The notes under the pieces are model-generated. The model made no database searches. It was given only the letters and a program-made list of their open reading frames with translations, and was not told the origin of the DNA. This document shows, in pieces, positions 30,191-38,531 of a DNA stretch of 64,000 nucleotides; positions within the stretch are counted from its first letter, which is position 1, and the number at the start of each line of letters is the position of its first letter. Position numbers and translations under genes: made by a program. Origin of the DNA: F23-B02 sp963625685 (GTDB lineage: Bacteria; Bacillota; Clostridia; Oscillospirales; Oscillospiraceae); the NCBI GenBank assembly GCA_963625685.1, contig CAVFTR010000007.1, forward strand, positions 40,081 through 104,080, given 5' to 3'.

Positions 30191-32068
30191 ATGAAGCATA
30201 GGGACATACGCAGGCGCGGGAAAGCGCGCATCGGGCTCGAAGCCGAGCTTCTGCCGCTCGGCATCGCTCTTGTGCTGTTTATAGCGGCCTCGGCGGTGAG
30301 CGCGGCGTATCTAAATCTCCCGAAGTGGCTGACGGTCCTTATGGGCGCGGTCCCCGTTCTGGCGGCCGCGTTCACTCCGCTGCGCAGAGCGGGCGAAAAG
30401 CTTCTGCGCGGAAGCGTGCTGTCATACGATATGCTCATCGTCCTCGCCTGTCTCGGGACGAGCTGCATGCAGAATTTCACCGAGGCCTTCTTCGTCCTCG
30501 TCGCGTTCAGCGTCGGGAGTTGCTTTGAGCACATCTTTGCCCGGAAAAGCCGCAGGCGCACACCGTATCTGGCCTATCTGCGCCCTGAATACGTCGCGGT
30601 CGAGCAGGACGGGAGGATGAACATGGTCTCGCCCGAGCGCATCCGCCCCGGCACGGTCATGACGGTCGGCAAAAACGAGCTCATACCCCTCGACGGCATC
30701 GTCGTCGACGGCAGCGGCTCCATAGACGCCTCTGTCTACACCGGCGACAGGGAGCCTGTACACGTAGGCGTCGGCAACGAGGTCGTCTCCGGCTGCGTAA
30801 ACCTCGGCTCCGAGCTCAGGATACGCGTCACGGGGCTGTACGGCAGCTCGACTCTGCTGCGCACGGCGGAGCTCGTCGAGCGCGCGCCGGAGAGTGTATC
30901 AAGGCGCGAGGCCCGCTTTGCGCGGATATCGAAAATTTTCACGCCGGCGGTCGTCGTCCTGGCCATAGCGCTGGCCGTCGTACCCTCGATCATCACCGGC
31001 GACTGGCTCGTCTGGCCGCACAGGGCGCTCATATTCCTCGCCTGCGCCTCGCTCTCGGCGCCTCTTATCGCCTCGTCCATGGCCTATTTCAGCGGCCTGT
31101 GCAGCGCCGTGGAGCACGGGATAATCATCCGCGGCAAGAACGAGCTCGAAACGCTGGCCGCCTCGTCGACGGTCGTAATGGACAAGACCGGCACGGTGAC
31201 GGAGGGCAGCTTTTCGGTGACGGGCGTCGAGCCCAAGGGCATAAGCAGCGCCGATCTCGTCTCTCTGGCCGCAGCGGCAGAGAGCTATTCAAGTCACCCC
31301 ATCGCCCTGTCGCTGCGCAGGGCCAGCACCATGCACATCGATCCGGAGCACGTTAAAAACGCGCGCGAGCTCGCCGGACGCGGCGTCGAGGCCGAGGTAT
31401 ACGGCAGGCGCGTCCTCGTCGGGAACACGGCGCTCATGAACTCCAACGGCATAAGGTGCGAGCGCACCGACAGGCATCTGTCCGTCGTGCACGTCGCCGC
31501 CGGAGGCATATATTACGGCTATATCATCATCGACGACAGGGTCAGAGAGGGCGCCAAGGACGCCGTGCGCGAGCTGTACGCCCTCGGGATAGAAAAGGCG
31601 GTGCTGCTCACGGGCGATACCGACCGCGTCGGAAAGGCCGTCGGCCGCGCGCTCGGCGTGTCGGAGGTCATGACGGAGCTTCTTCCGGAGGACAAGCTCG
31701 TCGCGGTCGGTGAGCTGCTGCGCGAAAAGCACGCGGGCAAGCTCGCCTTCGTCGGCGACGCCGTCAGCGACGCGAGGGTGCTCGGCCGCGCCGACGTCGG
31801 AGTCGCGATGGGCGCTCTCAGCGCCGGGGCCGCGGCCTCGGGCTCGGGCATACTCATCATGAGCGACGATATCCGCAAGCTGCCGCTTGCGCTGCGCATA
31901 TGCAGGCGCACGAGCCGGACTGTGCGTCTGAGCCTTCTTCTCGCGCTGCTGGTAAAGCTCGCGGTGCTGCTGCTGGCCGCGTTCGGCAGCATAGGCATGA
32001 CAGCCGCCGTATGCGCGGACACGCTTACATTCATGCTCTCTGTTCTGGCTGCGTATAAGGTGGATTGA
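30191..32068 (+). CDS. Divergent P1B-like heavy-metal ATPase with altered signature motifs
   Basis: 625 residues with P1B topology: helices at about 20-45 and 75-105, actuator domain, a helix pair, P- and N-domains, and two C-terminal helices. DKTGTVTEG with the phosphorylated Asp and the P1B-typical SSHPIA motif are intact. However, the ion-path CPC/CPx motif reads ACASLSAP, the actuator TGE loop reads YTGDREP (Glu to Asp), and the GDGxND hinge reads GDAVSD. There is no N-terminal metal-binding domain. The ATG at 30191 has GGAGG seven bases upstream. Either a specialised pump or one that has lost transport. A HAD phosphatase gene follows four bases later. Confidence 0.85.
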   Translation: MKHRDIRRRGKARIGLEAELLPLGIALVLFIAASAVSAAYLNLPKWLTVLMGAVPVLAAAFTPLRRAGEKLLRGSVLSYDMLIVLACLGTSCMQNFTEAFFVLVAFSVGSCFEHIFARKSRRRTPYLAYLRPEYVAVEQDGRMNMVSPERIRPGTVMTVGKNELIPLDGIVVDGSGSIDASVYTGDREPVHVGVGNEVVSGCVNLGSELRIRVTGLYGSSTLLRTAELVERAPESVSRREARFARISKIFTPAVVVLAIALAVVPSIITGDWLVWPHRALIFLACASLSAPLIASSMAYFSGLCSAVEHGIIIRGKNELETLAASSTVVMDKTGTVTEGSFSVTGVEPKGISSADLVSLAAAAESYSSHPIALSLRRASTMHIDPEHVKNARELAGRGVEAEVYGRRVLVGNTALMNSNGIRCERTDRHLSVVHVAAGGIYYGYIIIDDRVREGAKDAVRELYALGIEKAVLLTGDTDRVGKAVGRALGVSEVMTELLPEDKLVAVGELLREKHAGKLAFVGDAVSDARVLGRADVGVAMGALSAGAAASGSGILIMSDDIRKLPLALRICRRTSRTVRLSLLLALLVKLAVLLLAAFGSIGMTAAVCADTLTFMLSVLAAYKVD

Positions 32069-32072
32069 ATTT

Positions 32073-32642
32073 ATGAATACATACGATTTTGACAAGACTA
32101 TTTTTTACCCCGACTCCTCGATGACCTTCGTCATATGGTATCTGCGCCGCCACCCGCTGACGGCTCTGCTGTGGCTGCCGAGGATGGCGGTCATCACGCC
32201 GCTGTACCTTCTCCGGCTCATCCCGAAGGAGACGCTCAAGGAGAACATTTTCAGCTTCGTGCGGCGGATAGACGACATTGACGCGGTGCTCGGACGCTAC
32301 TGGGACGAGCACGAGAGCCGGATAGCGCCCTGGTACCGCGCGCAGCACAGCAAGGACGATATCGTCATCTCCGCCTCGCCGGAGTTTATCGTCAGGCCCA
32401 TGACCGACAGGCTCGGCATCGAGCTCATCGCCTCGCCCATGGATAAGCGCACCGGCAAAATGCACGGCAGGAACTGCCACGGCGAGGAGAAGGTCCGCCG
32501 ATTTTACGAGGCCCACCCCGGCGCCGTGACGGAGGCGTTTTACTCCGATTCCCTGTCCGACACGCCCATGGCGCGCATAGCGCAGAGGGCCTACCTTATC
32601 GTCGACAAGGGTCAGACTCCCGTCCCCTGGCCGGATAAATAA
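32073..32642 (+). CDS. HAD-IB family phosphatase
   Basis: 189 residues. HAD motif I reads YDFDKTIFYPDSS at the very start, motif II is SASPEFIV, and motif III/IV SDSLSDTPM is near the end, with a helical cap between. Similar small HAD-IB proteins act on phosphoserine-like or lipid phosphate substrates; the true substrate is unknown. It is co-transcribed with the P1B-like ATPase and ends at a strong terminator. Confidence 0.88.
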   Translation: MNTYDFDKTIFYPDSSMTFVIWYLRRHPLTALLWLPRMAVITPLYLLRLIPKETLKENIFSFVRRIDDIDAVLGRYWDEHESRIAPWYRAQHSKDDIVISASPEFIVRPMTDRLGIELIASPMDKRTGKMHGRNCHGEEKVRRFYEAHPGAVTEAFYSDSLSDTPMARIAQRAYLIVDKGQTPVPWPDK

Positions 32643-32660
32643 GCATTTTGGCATGTTAAA

Positions 32661-32694
32661 GCCCCCTGTGCGGACCGCACAGGGGGCGTTTTTT
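32661..32694 (+). terminator. Strong intrinsic terminator
   Basis: GCCCCCTGTGCG (32661-32672) pairs with 32676-32687 over a 3-base loop, followed by GTTTTTT. It lies between convergent operons. Confidence 0.9.
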
Positions 32695-32706
32695 ATTTAT
32701 CGCGTA

Positions 32707-34197
32707 TTACAGGTCGAGCATGCGGCAGAGCATGGTCGCCGCCTCGGCGCGGGTCGCGCCGCTCGACGGCATGAGCAGGCCCTTGTCCGAGCCCTTTATT
32801 ATGCCCAGAGCGCACACGGCGTTGAGCTCCTGCCTCATCGATCCCGGTACCTCGCCGGCATCGGCAAAGCCGGACAGCACGTCGTCAAGGCCGCTGAGGT
32901 CCCTGCCGCCGAGAGTGAGATAGCGGGCTATCATGCAGCCGAGCTCTGCGCGGCCGACGCTTTTTCCGGGTCTGACGCTGCCGTCGCCGTAGCCCTTGAG
33001 CACGCCCTTATCGTATGCCCATACGATCGCGTCGCGGCTCCAGCTGCCGGCCTCGGGGAGGTCGGTAAACGGCGCGTCGGAGCTCACCGCGGGCTTTCCC
33101 GCCGCACGGTAGAGCAGCGCCGCAAGCTGCTCTCTCGTCAGCTCGCCGCCCGGCGAGAACACGTTCTTTGCCGTGCCGTTGAATATGCCCTGCGCGACCA
33201 TGCGGTCTGCGTTGTCATAAAACCAGTCGTCCGGCGAAACGTCGGCGAAGAGATTGCCGCGCTGCGAATATGTCATCTTCGTCTCGTCCGAGCGCAGGCC
33301 GTTCCATTTGACGACCGTGAGCGCCCGGATGACGCTGTTTGCCTTTATCCTGACCGGGCCCGTGTATTTTATCGCGTTCGACGGCGTGGGCATGCTCCCG
33401 TCGAGCGTGTAGTAAACGCTGCCTCGGCTGTCGTCCGTCATGGTGACGAGGCCGCTGCTGACGCTCAGCTCGGGCTTTGCCAGCGCTGCCGCGGTGCCGT
33501 TTTTGCCGGGATAGGCGTCAAAATATATCTTGCCGTTTTCAAGGCTCACGCCGCGGCGCATGAACATTTCGCTCAGGGTCACGAACTTGTAGCCCTGCGC
33601 CTGGAGCGTATCGATGGCGCGCAGCGCCGCCGTGACCGAGGTCGCGTGAGTGTCGTGCAGAAGCGCTATCGAGCCGTCGCGCGCCTGCTTTATGAACTCG
33701 CGGTAGACGGAGTCGGCGTTTTTGCTCTTCCAGTCGTAGGTGTCCATCGACCAGAAGAAGCAGGGCGTTGCGGAGGCCGCAAGGGTGCGCTTGTTATAGT
33801 CGCCGTAGGGCGGACGGAGCATGTAGCTGAAGTCCTGGCCGACGGCCTTGTCGAGGATGGCGTCGGTCTTCTGCAGCTCCTGCTTTATCTGCGCGTCGGT
33901 CTTTTTCGTCATCTGCGGGTGCGAGTAGGTGTGGCTTGCGATCTCGTGGCCCTCCTCCCAGGCGCGCTTTACGAGCTGGGGGTAGCGCTCGGCCATCTGG
34001 CCGACGTAGAAAAAGGTGCAGTGTACGCCGCGCGCCTTGAGTCCGTCGAGCAGCTTCACCGTGTTCTGCCCCGCCGGGCCGTCGTCAAAGGTGAGGGCTA
34101 TGAGCTTATCACCGTCGGCCTGCGCCGGTATGGGCGCCGCGCCCGCGAGCATCAGCACGGCCAGAAAGGCCGCCGCGAATCTTTTGAATCTCTTCAT
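32707..34197 (-). CDS. Secreted polysaccharide deacetylase with SLH anchor
   Basis: 496 residues. Signal peptide (about 1-27), then a CE4 NodB domain with LTFDDGP, HTYSHPQM, RPPYGDYN and LLHDTHATS (about 33-230), all metal and catalytic motifs present. A short domain near 265-315 with YYTLDGSMPT resembles the CHB_HEX C-terminal fold. Three SLH repeats (about 320-496) should bind cell-wall polymers. It removes N-acetyl groups from peptidoglycan or surface glycan. Last gene of the five-gene surface operon. Confidence 0.93.
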   Translation of the reverse strand: MKRFKRFAAAFLAVLMLAGAAPIPAQADGDKLIALTFDDGPAGQNTVKLLDGLKARGVHCTFFYVGQMAERYPQLVKRAWEEGHEIASHTYSHPQMTKKTDAQIKQELQKTDAILDKAVGQDFSYMLRPPYGDYNKRTLAASATPCFFWSMDTYDWKSKNADSVYREFIKQARDGSIALLHDTHATSVTAALRAIDTLQAQGYKFVTLSEMFMRRGVSLENGKIYFDAYPGKNGTAAALAKPELSVSSGLVTMTDDSRGSVYYTLDGSMPTPSNAIKYTGPVRIKANSVIRALTVVKWNGLRSDETKMTYSQRGNLFADVSPDDWFYDNADRMVAQGIFNGTAKNVFSPGGELTREQLAALLYRAAGKPAVSSDAPFTDLPEAGSWSRDAIVWAYDKGVLKGYGDGSVRPGKSVGRAELGCMIARYLTLGGRDLSGLDDVLSGFADAGEVPGSMRQELNAVCALGIIKGSDKGLLMPSSGATRAEAATMLCRMLDL

Positions 34198-34200
34198 GAT

Positions 34201-35301
34201 CTAAAACCCCAATTTCACAATATTTTTATCGTTTGCAAAGCTGCTCATCTCACACACGAACAGTATCTCGTCGACACCGCGCTCCGATATCAGCTGCTGC
34301 GCCGAGCCCATGTAGTAGCGCAGGTCGAGCATGATGATATTCTCGTAATCGGCCGTGAGGAAGGGCGCAAGGCTGTTTGCAAACGAGTCTTTTATCATAA
34401 GAAGCGTTTTGCCGTTTTTGCAGCCGCCGGATATCGTCGTCTCGCCGTAGTTTCCGCCGAGGAAGACCTTGTATTTATCCTTCTCGCCGGCGGCCGTCAT
34501 ATCGTAGAGCGATATCTCCTTGCCGTCTGCCGTGACGGTGACGCCGTCGGAGACCTTCGAGATGTACACCTCGTCGGGCTTTGCCGCCGGGTCGAGGGTC
34601 TTGGAATAGGTCGTGCCGAGGAAGCTGTCGGAAAGAAGCTCGGGAGAGGCGGCATACTTCCCGTCCGGCAGCAGCGTTTTGTACGCCGTGTGCGCGCCGT
34701 ACCAGGTCCAGTGGTGGTCCGTGCGGTAATAGACCTGCTGCGAGCTCTTCGCCTCGGACAGCGCCGTGTACAGGTCGGGGAAGCTCACGTCCGGAAGCGC
34801 CTGCTTTACCGTATCGTACAGCTTCTGCGCGTCGTACATCTGCGCGTGAGCCGGAAGCTTGTCGCTCATAACGGTACCCGTCGCGGGGACGAGCAGCATG
34901 GTCGCGGGGATGTCCTTGTTGGCATCGAGAAAGTCCGACACGAGCGAGAGATTGCGTCCGAGGTTTTTTTCGTCGACGCTGTCGGGCGTTATCTTTTCGA
35001 TATAGTAGCCATCCTCGCCGAGATACGCGCCGCCTATGTCCCTGAAGCCGAGCAGCTTCTTTACCTGCGTTCCGAGCTGCGTCCATGTGTCGCGCGAGGG
35101 GAACTGGTCGGAGATATACTCGCCTATCTTCTCCTGAAAGCTGCCGCTGAGGATGCTCGTGAGCGAGAGCTCCGGCTCGGTCTGAAGCATGCGGTTTTCA
35201 TTGTCGGAAAAGGTTTTATCCTCGCCCGCGAACACGAAGACAGAGGGCAGGACTATGATCGCCAGAAACAGCGCGATAAGCGCGATATGCAGTTTTTTCA
35301 T
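34201..35301 (-). CDS. DHHW/AlgJ-like O-acetyltransferase component
   Basis: 366 residues. One N-terminal membrane helix, then a SGNH-like extracellular domain with the DHHW signature in YYRTDHHWTWYGA and late KDSFANSLAPFL motif. These proteins work with an MBOAT partner to transfer acetyl groups onto surface polysaccharide. I start at the ATG at 35301, which has GAGGTGA five bases upstream. The MBOAT gene ends 12 bases upstream of it, so the pair is clearly coupled. Confidence 0.92.
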   Translation of the reverse strand: MKKLHIALIALFLAIIVLPSVFVFAGEDKTFSDNENRMLQTEPELSLTSILSGSFQEKIGEYISDQFPSRDTWTQLGTQVKKLLGFRDIGGAYLGEDGYYIEKITPDSVDEKNLGRNLSLVSDFLDANKDIPATMLLVPATGTVMSDKLPAHAQMYDAQKLYDTVKQALPDVSFPDLYTALSEAKSSQQVYYRTDHHWTWYGAHTAYKTLLPDGKYAASPELLSDSFLGTTYSKTLDPAAKPDEVYISKVSDGVTVTADGKEISLYDMTAAGEKDKYKVFLGGNYGETTISGGCKNGKTLLMIKDSFANSLAPFLTADYENIIMLDLRYYMGSAQQLISERGVDEILFVCEMSSFANDKNIVKLGF

Positions 35302-35313
35302 CACGCTCACCTC

Positions 35314-36714
35314 TTAAAATCTGAAATAAAGGAAGGGATTGTAGCTGTCGCCGATGAGGAAGATCATGCTCAGCGCCAGCAGAGCCAGCGTGAGGACGCT
35401 CTTGAGCACAAAGGCCGCTTTTTCGTTCATCGCTCCGGTGCAGGAGACGAATACTCTCTTGGGGAGCTCAGTGGACGCTATGCAGCATATGACCATGAGC
35501 ACGGCTCTTGTCGCGAGCGTATACACGTCCATGCCGCCGAGAGCGCCGTTCGCTCCGAACAGCGAGCCGAGGTAGGGCAGCAGCACGCTCGTATCGTCGC
35601 TTGCGAAGATGACCCAGCCGATGACTATCATCAGCAGCGCGTAGACATGGCGCAGCGGCTTCGGCAGCCTGTCGAGCGCCTTGAGCAGGAAGAGCTTTTC
35701 GATAAGCAGGATGGCAAAGTAGTACAGGCCCCACATGACGAAGTTCCAGCCCGCGCCGTGCCAGAAGCCGGTGAGCCCCCAGACGATGAACAGGTTCAGC
35801 GCCTGCCGGGCAAGACCGCGGCGGTTGCCGCCGAGGGGGATGTAGAGATATTCCTTGAACCAGGTGCTCAGGGTCATGTGCCAGCGCCGCCAGAAGTCGG
35901 TTATCGAGACCGACTCGTAGGGGTAGCGGAAGTTCTCGGGAAATCTGAAGCCGAACATCCTGCCGAGGCCTATGGCCATATCCGAATAGCCGGAGAAGTC
36001 AAAATATATCTGGAAGGTGTAGGCCGCGGCGCCTGTCCAGGCCATGAGGGCCGACACGTCGCCGCCGAGGGCGTATATGCCCGACCACACGGCGCCCATC
36101 TGATTTGCCAGCAGCACCTTTTTGCCGAGTCCGACAACAAAGCGCATGATCCCCTCGGAGAAGTCGGCGGTCGTTACGCTGCGCTCGGCAAGCTGATCCT
36201 GAACGTCGGAATAGCGGACGATGGGGCCGGCTATGAGCTGCGGGAACATGGTTATGTACATGCCGAAGTCGATGAGGTTGCGCTGAACACGGACATCGTC
36301 GCGGTAGACGTCGATGGTGTAGCTCATCGCCTGGAAGGTGTAGAACGATATGCCTATGGGCAGCGCTATGTTCAGAAGGTCAAAGCCCGCTCCGAAGGCG
36401 GCGTTTATGTTCGTTATTATAAAGTCGGTGTACTTGAACACGCTCAGCAGCCCGAGGTCTATGATGACCGAGAGCACGAGCATCGTCTTCAGGCGCCTTT
36501 TGTTCTGCCTGTACTTATCCATGAGCAGACCGAAGACGAAGTTCACGACGATCGAGAACATCATCAGAAAAACGTACTTCGGCTCGCCCCAGGCGTAGAA
36601 CACGAGGCTGACTATCAGCAGAAACAGATTCCTCCCCTTCTTAGGGCAGATATAGTACCCCAATAGCACAAGGGGCAGATAAACGCACAGAAATATCGTA
36701 CTGCTGAATACCAT
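35314..36714 (-). CDS. MBOAT family O-acyltransferase (AlgI/DltB-like)
   Basis: 466 residues with 10-12 membrane helices. The MBOAT catalytic His lies in TGFWHGAGWNFVMWG, and the upstream WFKEYLYIPLGGNRRG loop is typical of AlgI. It moves acetyl groups across the membrane to the extracellular DHHW partner. The two genes together form the usual acetylation module of Firmicutes exopolysaccharides or wall polymers. Spacing to the DUF4358 lipoprotein gene upstream is 15 bases. Confidence 0.95.
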   Translation of the reverse strand: MVFSSTIFLCVYLPLVLLGYYICPKKGRNLFLLIVSLVFYAWGEPKYVFLMMFSIVVNFVFGLLMDKYRQNKRRLKTMLVLSVIIDLGLLSVFKYTDFIITNINAAFGAGFDLLNIALPIGISFYTFQAMSYTIDVYRDDVRVQRNLIDFGMYITMFPQLIAGPIVRYSDVQDQLAERSVTTADFSEGIMRFVVGLGKKVLLANQMGAVWSGIYALGGDVSALMAWTGAAAYTFQIYFDFSGYSDMAIGLGRMFGFRFPENFRYPYESVSITDFWRRWHMTLSTWFKEYLYIPLGGNRRGLARQALNLFIVWGLTGFWHGAGWNFVMWGLYYFAILLIEKLFLLKALDRLPKPLRHVYALLMIVIGWVIFASDDTSVLLPYLGSLFGANGALGGMDVYTLATRAVLMVICCIASTELPKRVFVSCTGAMNEKAAFVLKSVLTLALLALSMIFLIGDSYNPFLYFRF

Positions 36715-36729
36715 TTAAGTTTTCTCCGT

Positions 36730-37209
36730 TTACTTAGTAAATTCTTTGAAGGCCGTTTCCACGTTCTGCTTACCGTCGCACATCATGAGCAGGACGCAGT
36801 CGCCGACGGTCTTGATCGCGGCGCCCTGCGCGCGCTCTACCTGAGCGGGCTCGTAGGTCCTGTACATCTGGACGCGGGAATCGACGTGCTTGCTGAGGCT
36901 TATACCCATGTCCACGACGTCGTTCTGCTCCTTGAGCTGCACGACGGCGATCTCGTATGCCATGCCGTCGGCGGCATAGGCCAGGAAAAAGCCGCGAATT
37001 TTATTATACTCCATATCCGATATATATGAAAAGGCTTTTTCGGCATTTTCATCCCAACTGCCCGAAATTTTCATCTCGGGCAGACTCTTATCGGCCGCGA
37101 CCATGCTCTTTTGGAGCTCGTACATGTCTATCTTCTCGCTCTGCCTGCCGCAGGCGCAGAGCGAAAGGCACAGAGCCGCCGCGCAGATGAGGCAGATTAT
37201 TCTTTTCAT
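36730..37209 (-). CDS. DUF4358 lipoprotein
   Basis: 159 residues. A signal peptide ends in the lipobox LSLCACG. The mature part (about 22-159) carries the DUF4358 pattern with YNKIRGFFLAYAADG and VQLKEQND. Genes of this family are commonly found beside MBOAT-DHHW pairs, so a helper role in surface acetylation is inferred. Its start overlaps the stop of the transglutaminase-like gene. Confidence 0.88.
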   Translation of the reverse strand: MKRIICLICAAALCLSLCACGRQSEKIDMYELQKSMVAADKSLPEMKISGSWDENAEKAFSYISDMEYNKIRGFFLAYAADGMAYEIAVVQLKEQNDVVDMGISLSKHVDSRVQMYRTYEPAQVERAQGAAIKTVGDCVLLMMCDGKQNVETAFKEFTK

Positions 37210-38333
37210 CAGTCTATCACCGTCTTTTCGTAAGAGCTTCCGATGACGTCGCCGTCACCGGAGATATCGCCGAAGGACTTGCTGACAGCGTCGTTTATCT
37301 TCTGCTGCGTTTCATCGTCAATGCCGACTATGTCAGGGTCCTCGCCGCCGTTATCATCATCATCGTCGTTGTTGTAGCCTATATACACGCAGAAGATGTT
37401 GTCGCCCTCCACGGTGCTCATCCATCTCCAGTACAGGCCCATGATCCGGCTGTCGGAAGCAACGGCGTTCTGTATCTGCTCCATGATGAGCTCAATGACA
37501 CTGTAGGTATCGGCATTTACCGCCTTGCCCATGTCAAGGCTCACGATGCCGTTTTCGGCGTCGATGGCCGCGCGCACCTGTGCGGGGATGCTGTAGATAT
37601 CGCTGCACCCGACCCTGCTTATGTAGGCGTAGTTATATTTATAGCCCTCGGCCTCGGGGAAGAACCCGGTGTTCCAGTCCTGCATGCTCATCATCGCGCT
37701 GTCGTCGAGGTTGAAGTGCGAGAAGTTTCCCCTGGAGTCCGCGTCGGAGTAGGTATCGGTGTGGTACCACTCGCCGTCGAGCTTCACGAGATCCCACGAG
37801 TGGGAAAGGTACGAGTCGTGCACGACCATGCAGTCTATATCCATCATCTGCATGAACAGCCGGAAGGTCGTGGCGTAGCCGACGCAGACGGCCTTGTGAT
37901 TTTGCAGAACGCCGTGGGGATTATCGACCACCTTGTCGTTCTCGTCGGGGATAACGGCCAGCGAGCCGTCGTCAAATTCGATATTCGCGGTGATCCACTT
38001 GTAAACGGCAAGCTCCTTTTCGTAGTCGCTCATGCCGTCGGTGATGATCTCATCGAGCACCTTCTTTGCCATATCGAGCGTTTCCCTGTCGGTATCCGAG
38101 AGCTTTGAGCTGTCGCCCGATTTATACGCGTCGGATATCTGCGTCGTCGCCCTTATGACGTATTCGGTGCCGATGGTCACGTCGTTTTCCTGCGCGACGT
38201 CCTCGGTATCGCCGCCGCTTTCCGCGTCCTCCAGCGCCTTGACTCTTGCCATCGTGAATATATTGAGCGCCAGCAGCGCGGCGAGCATCAGCGGCGTCAC
38301 GATATAAAAGATACTTATGAGCTTTGTTTTCAT
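37209..38333 (-). CDS. Membrane-anchored transglutaminase-like protein
   Basis: 374 residues. An N-terminal membrane helix (about 8-30), a helical linker, then a transglutaminase-like core: Cys in KAVCVGYATTF, His in LSHSWDLV and Asp in WYHTDTYSD. The Asp-rich stretch NNDDDDDNGGEDPD (about 323-336) in the C-terminal part is unusual and may bind cation. Such enzymes cut or crosslink peptides in the cell wall. First gene of the surface operon. Confidence 0.88.
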   Translation of the reverse strand: MKTKLISIFYIVTPLMLAALLALNIFTMARVKALEDAESGGDTEDVAQENDVTIGTEYVIRATTQISDAYKSGDSSKLSDTDRETLDMAKKVLDEIITDGMSDYEKELAVYKWITANIEFDDGSLAVIPDENDKVVDNPHGVLQNHKAVCVGYATTFRLFMQMMDIDCMVVHDSYLSHSWDLVKLDGEWYHTDTYSDADSRGNFSHFNLDDSAMMSMQDWNTGFFPEAEGYKYNYAYISRVGCSDIYSIPAQVRAAIDAENGIVSLDMGKAVNADTYSVIELIMEQIQNAVASDSRIMGLYWRWMSTVEGDNIFCVYIGYNNDDDDDNGGEDPDIVGIDDETQQKINDAVSKSFGDISGDGDVIGSSYEKTVID

Positions 38334-38415
38334 CAGAACATCTCCTTTCAGATACGATTACGTTTTGAGGCGGAAAAAGTTCCTCTCCAACTGTGTGATT
38401 TGCATTAGCACAGTT

Positions 38416-38444
38416 AATATACTCTGTAGCAGCGCCCTTGTCAA
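38416..38444 (-). promoter_or_regulatory. Promoter of the surface polysaccharide operon
   Basis: Minus strand: TTGACA (38444-38439), 17-base spacer, TATATT (38421-38416). The leader of about 75 bases runs to an AAAGGAG ribosome binding site before 38333. Confidence 0.8.
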
Positions 38445-38469
38445 TACCGAATATGTGAATTTTACACAC

Positions 38470-38498
38470 TTGCGCGCCGCGTCAAAAAATATTATACT
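38470..38498 (+). promoter_or_regulatory. Promoter of the lipase-like gene
   Basis: TTGCGC (38470-38475), 17-base spacer, TATACT (38493-38498), 34 bases before the start codon. The -35 box is weak. Confidence 0.55.
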
Positions 38499-38531
38499 GA
38501 ATACAGTAAAAGCATACCACGGAGGGTCTTC

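Noticed and set aside
32653..36666. A 1,337-codon open frame on the + strand
   Set aside because: It is antisense to the deacetylase, DHHW and MBOAT genes and results from their codon bias; the minus-strand proteins have clear domains and ribosome binding sites.
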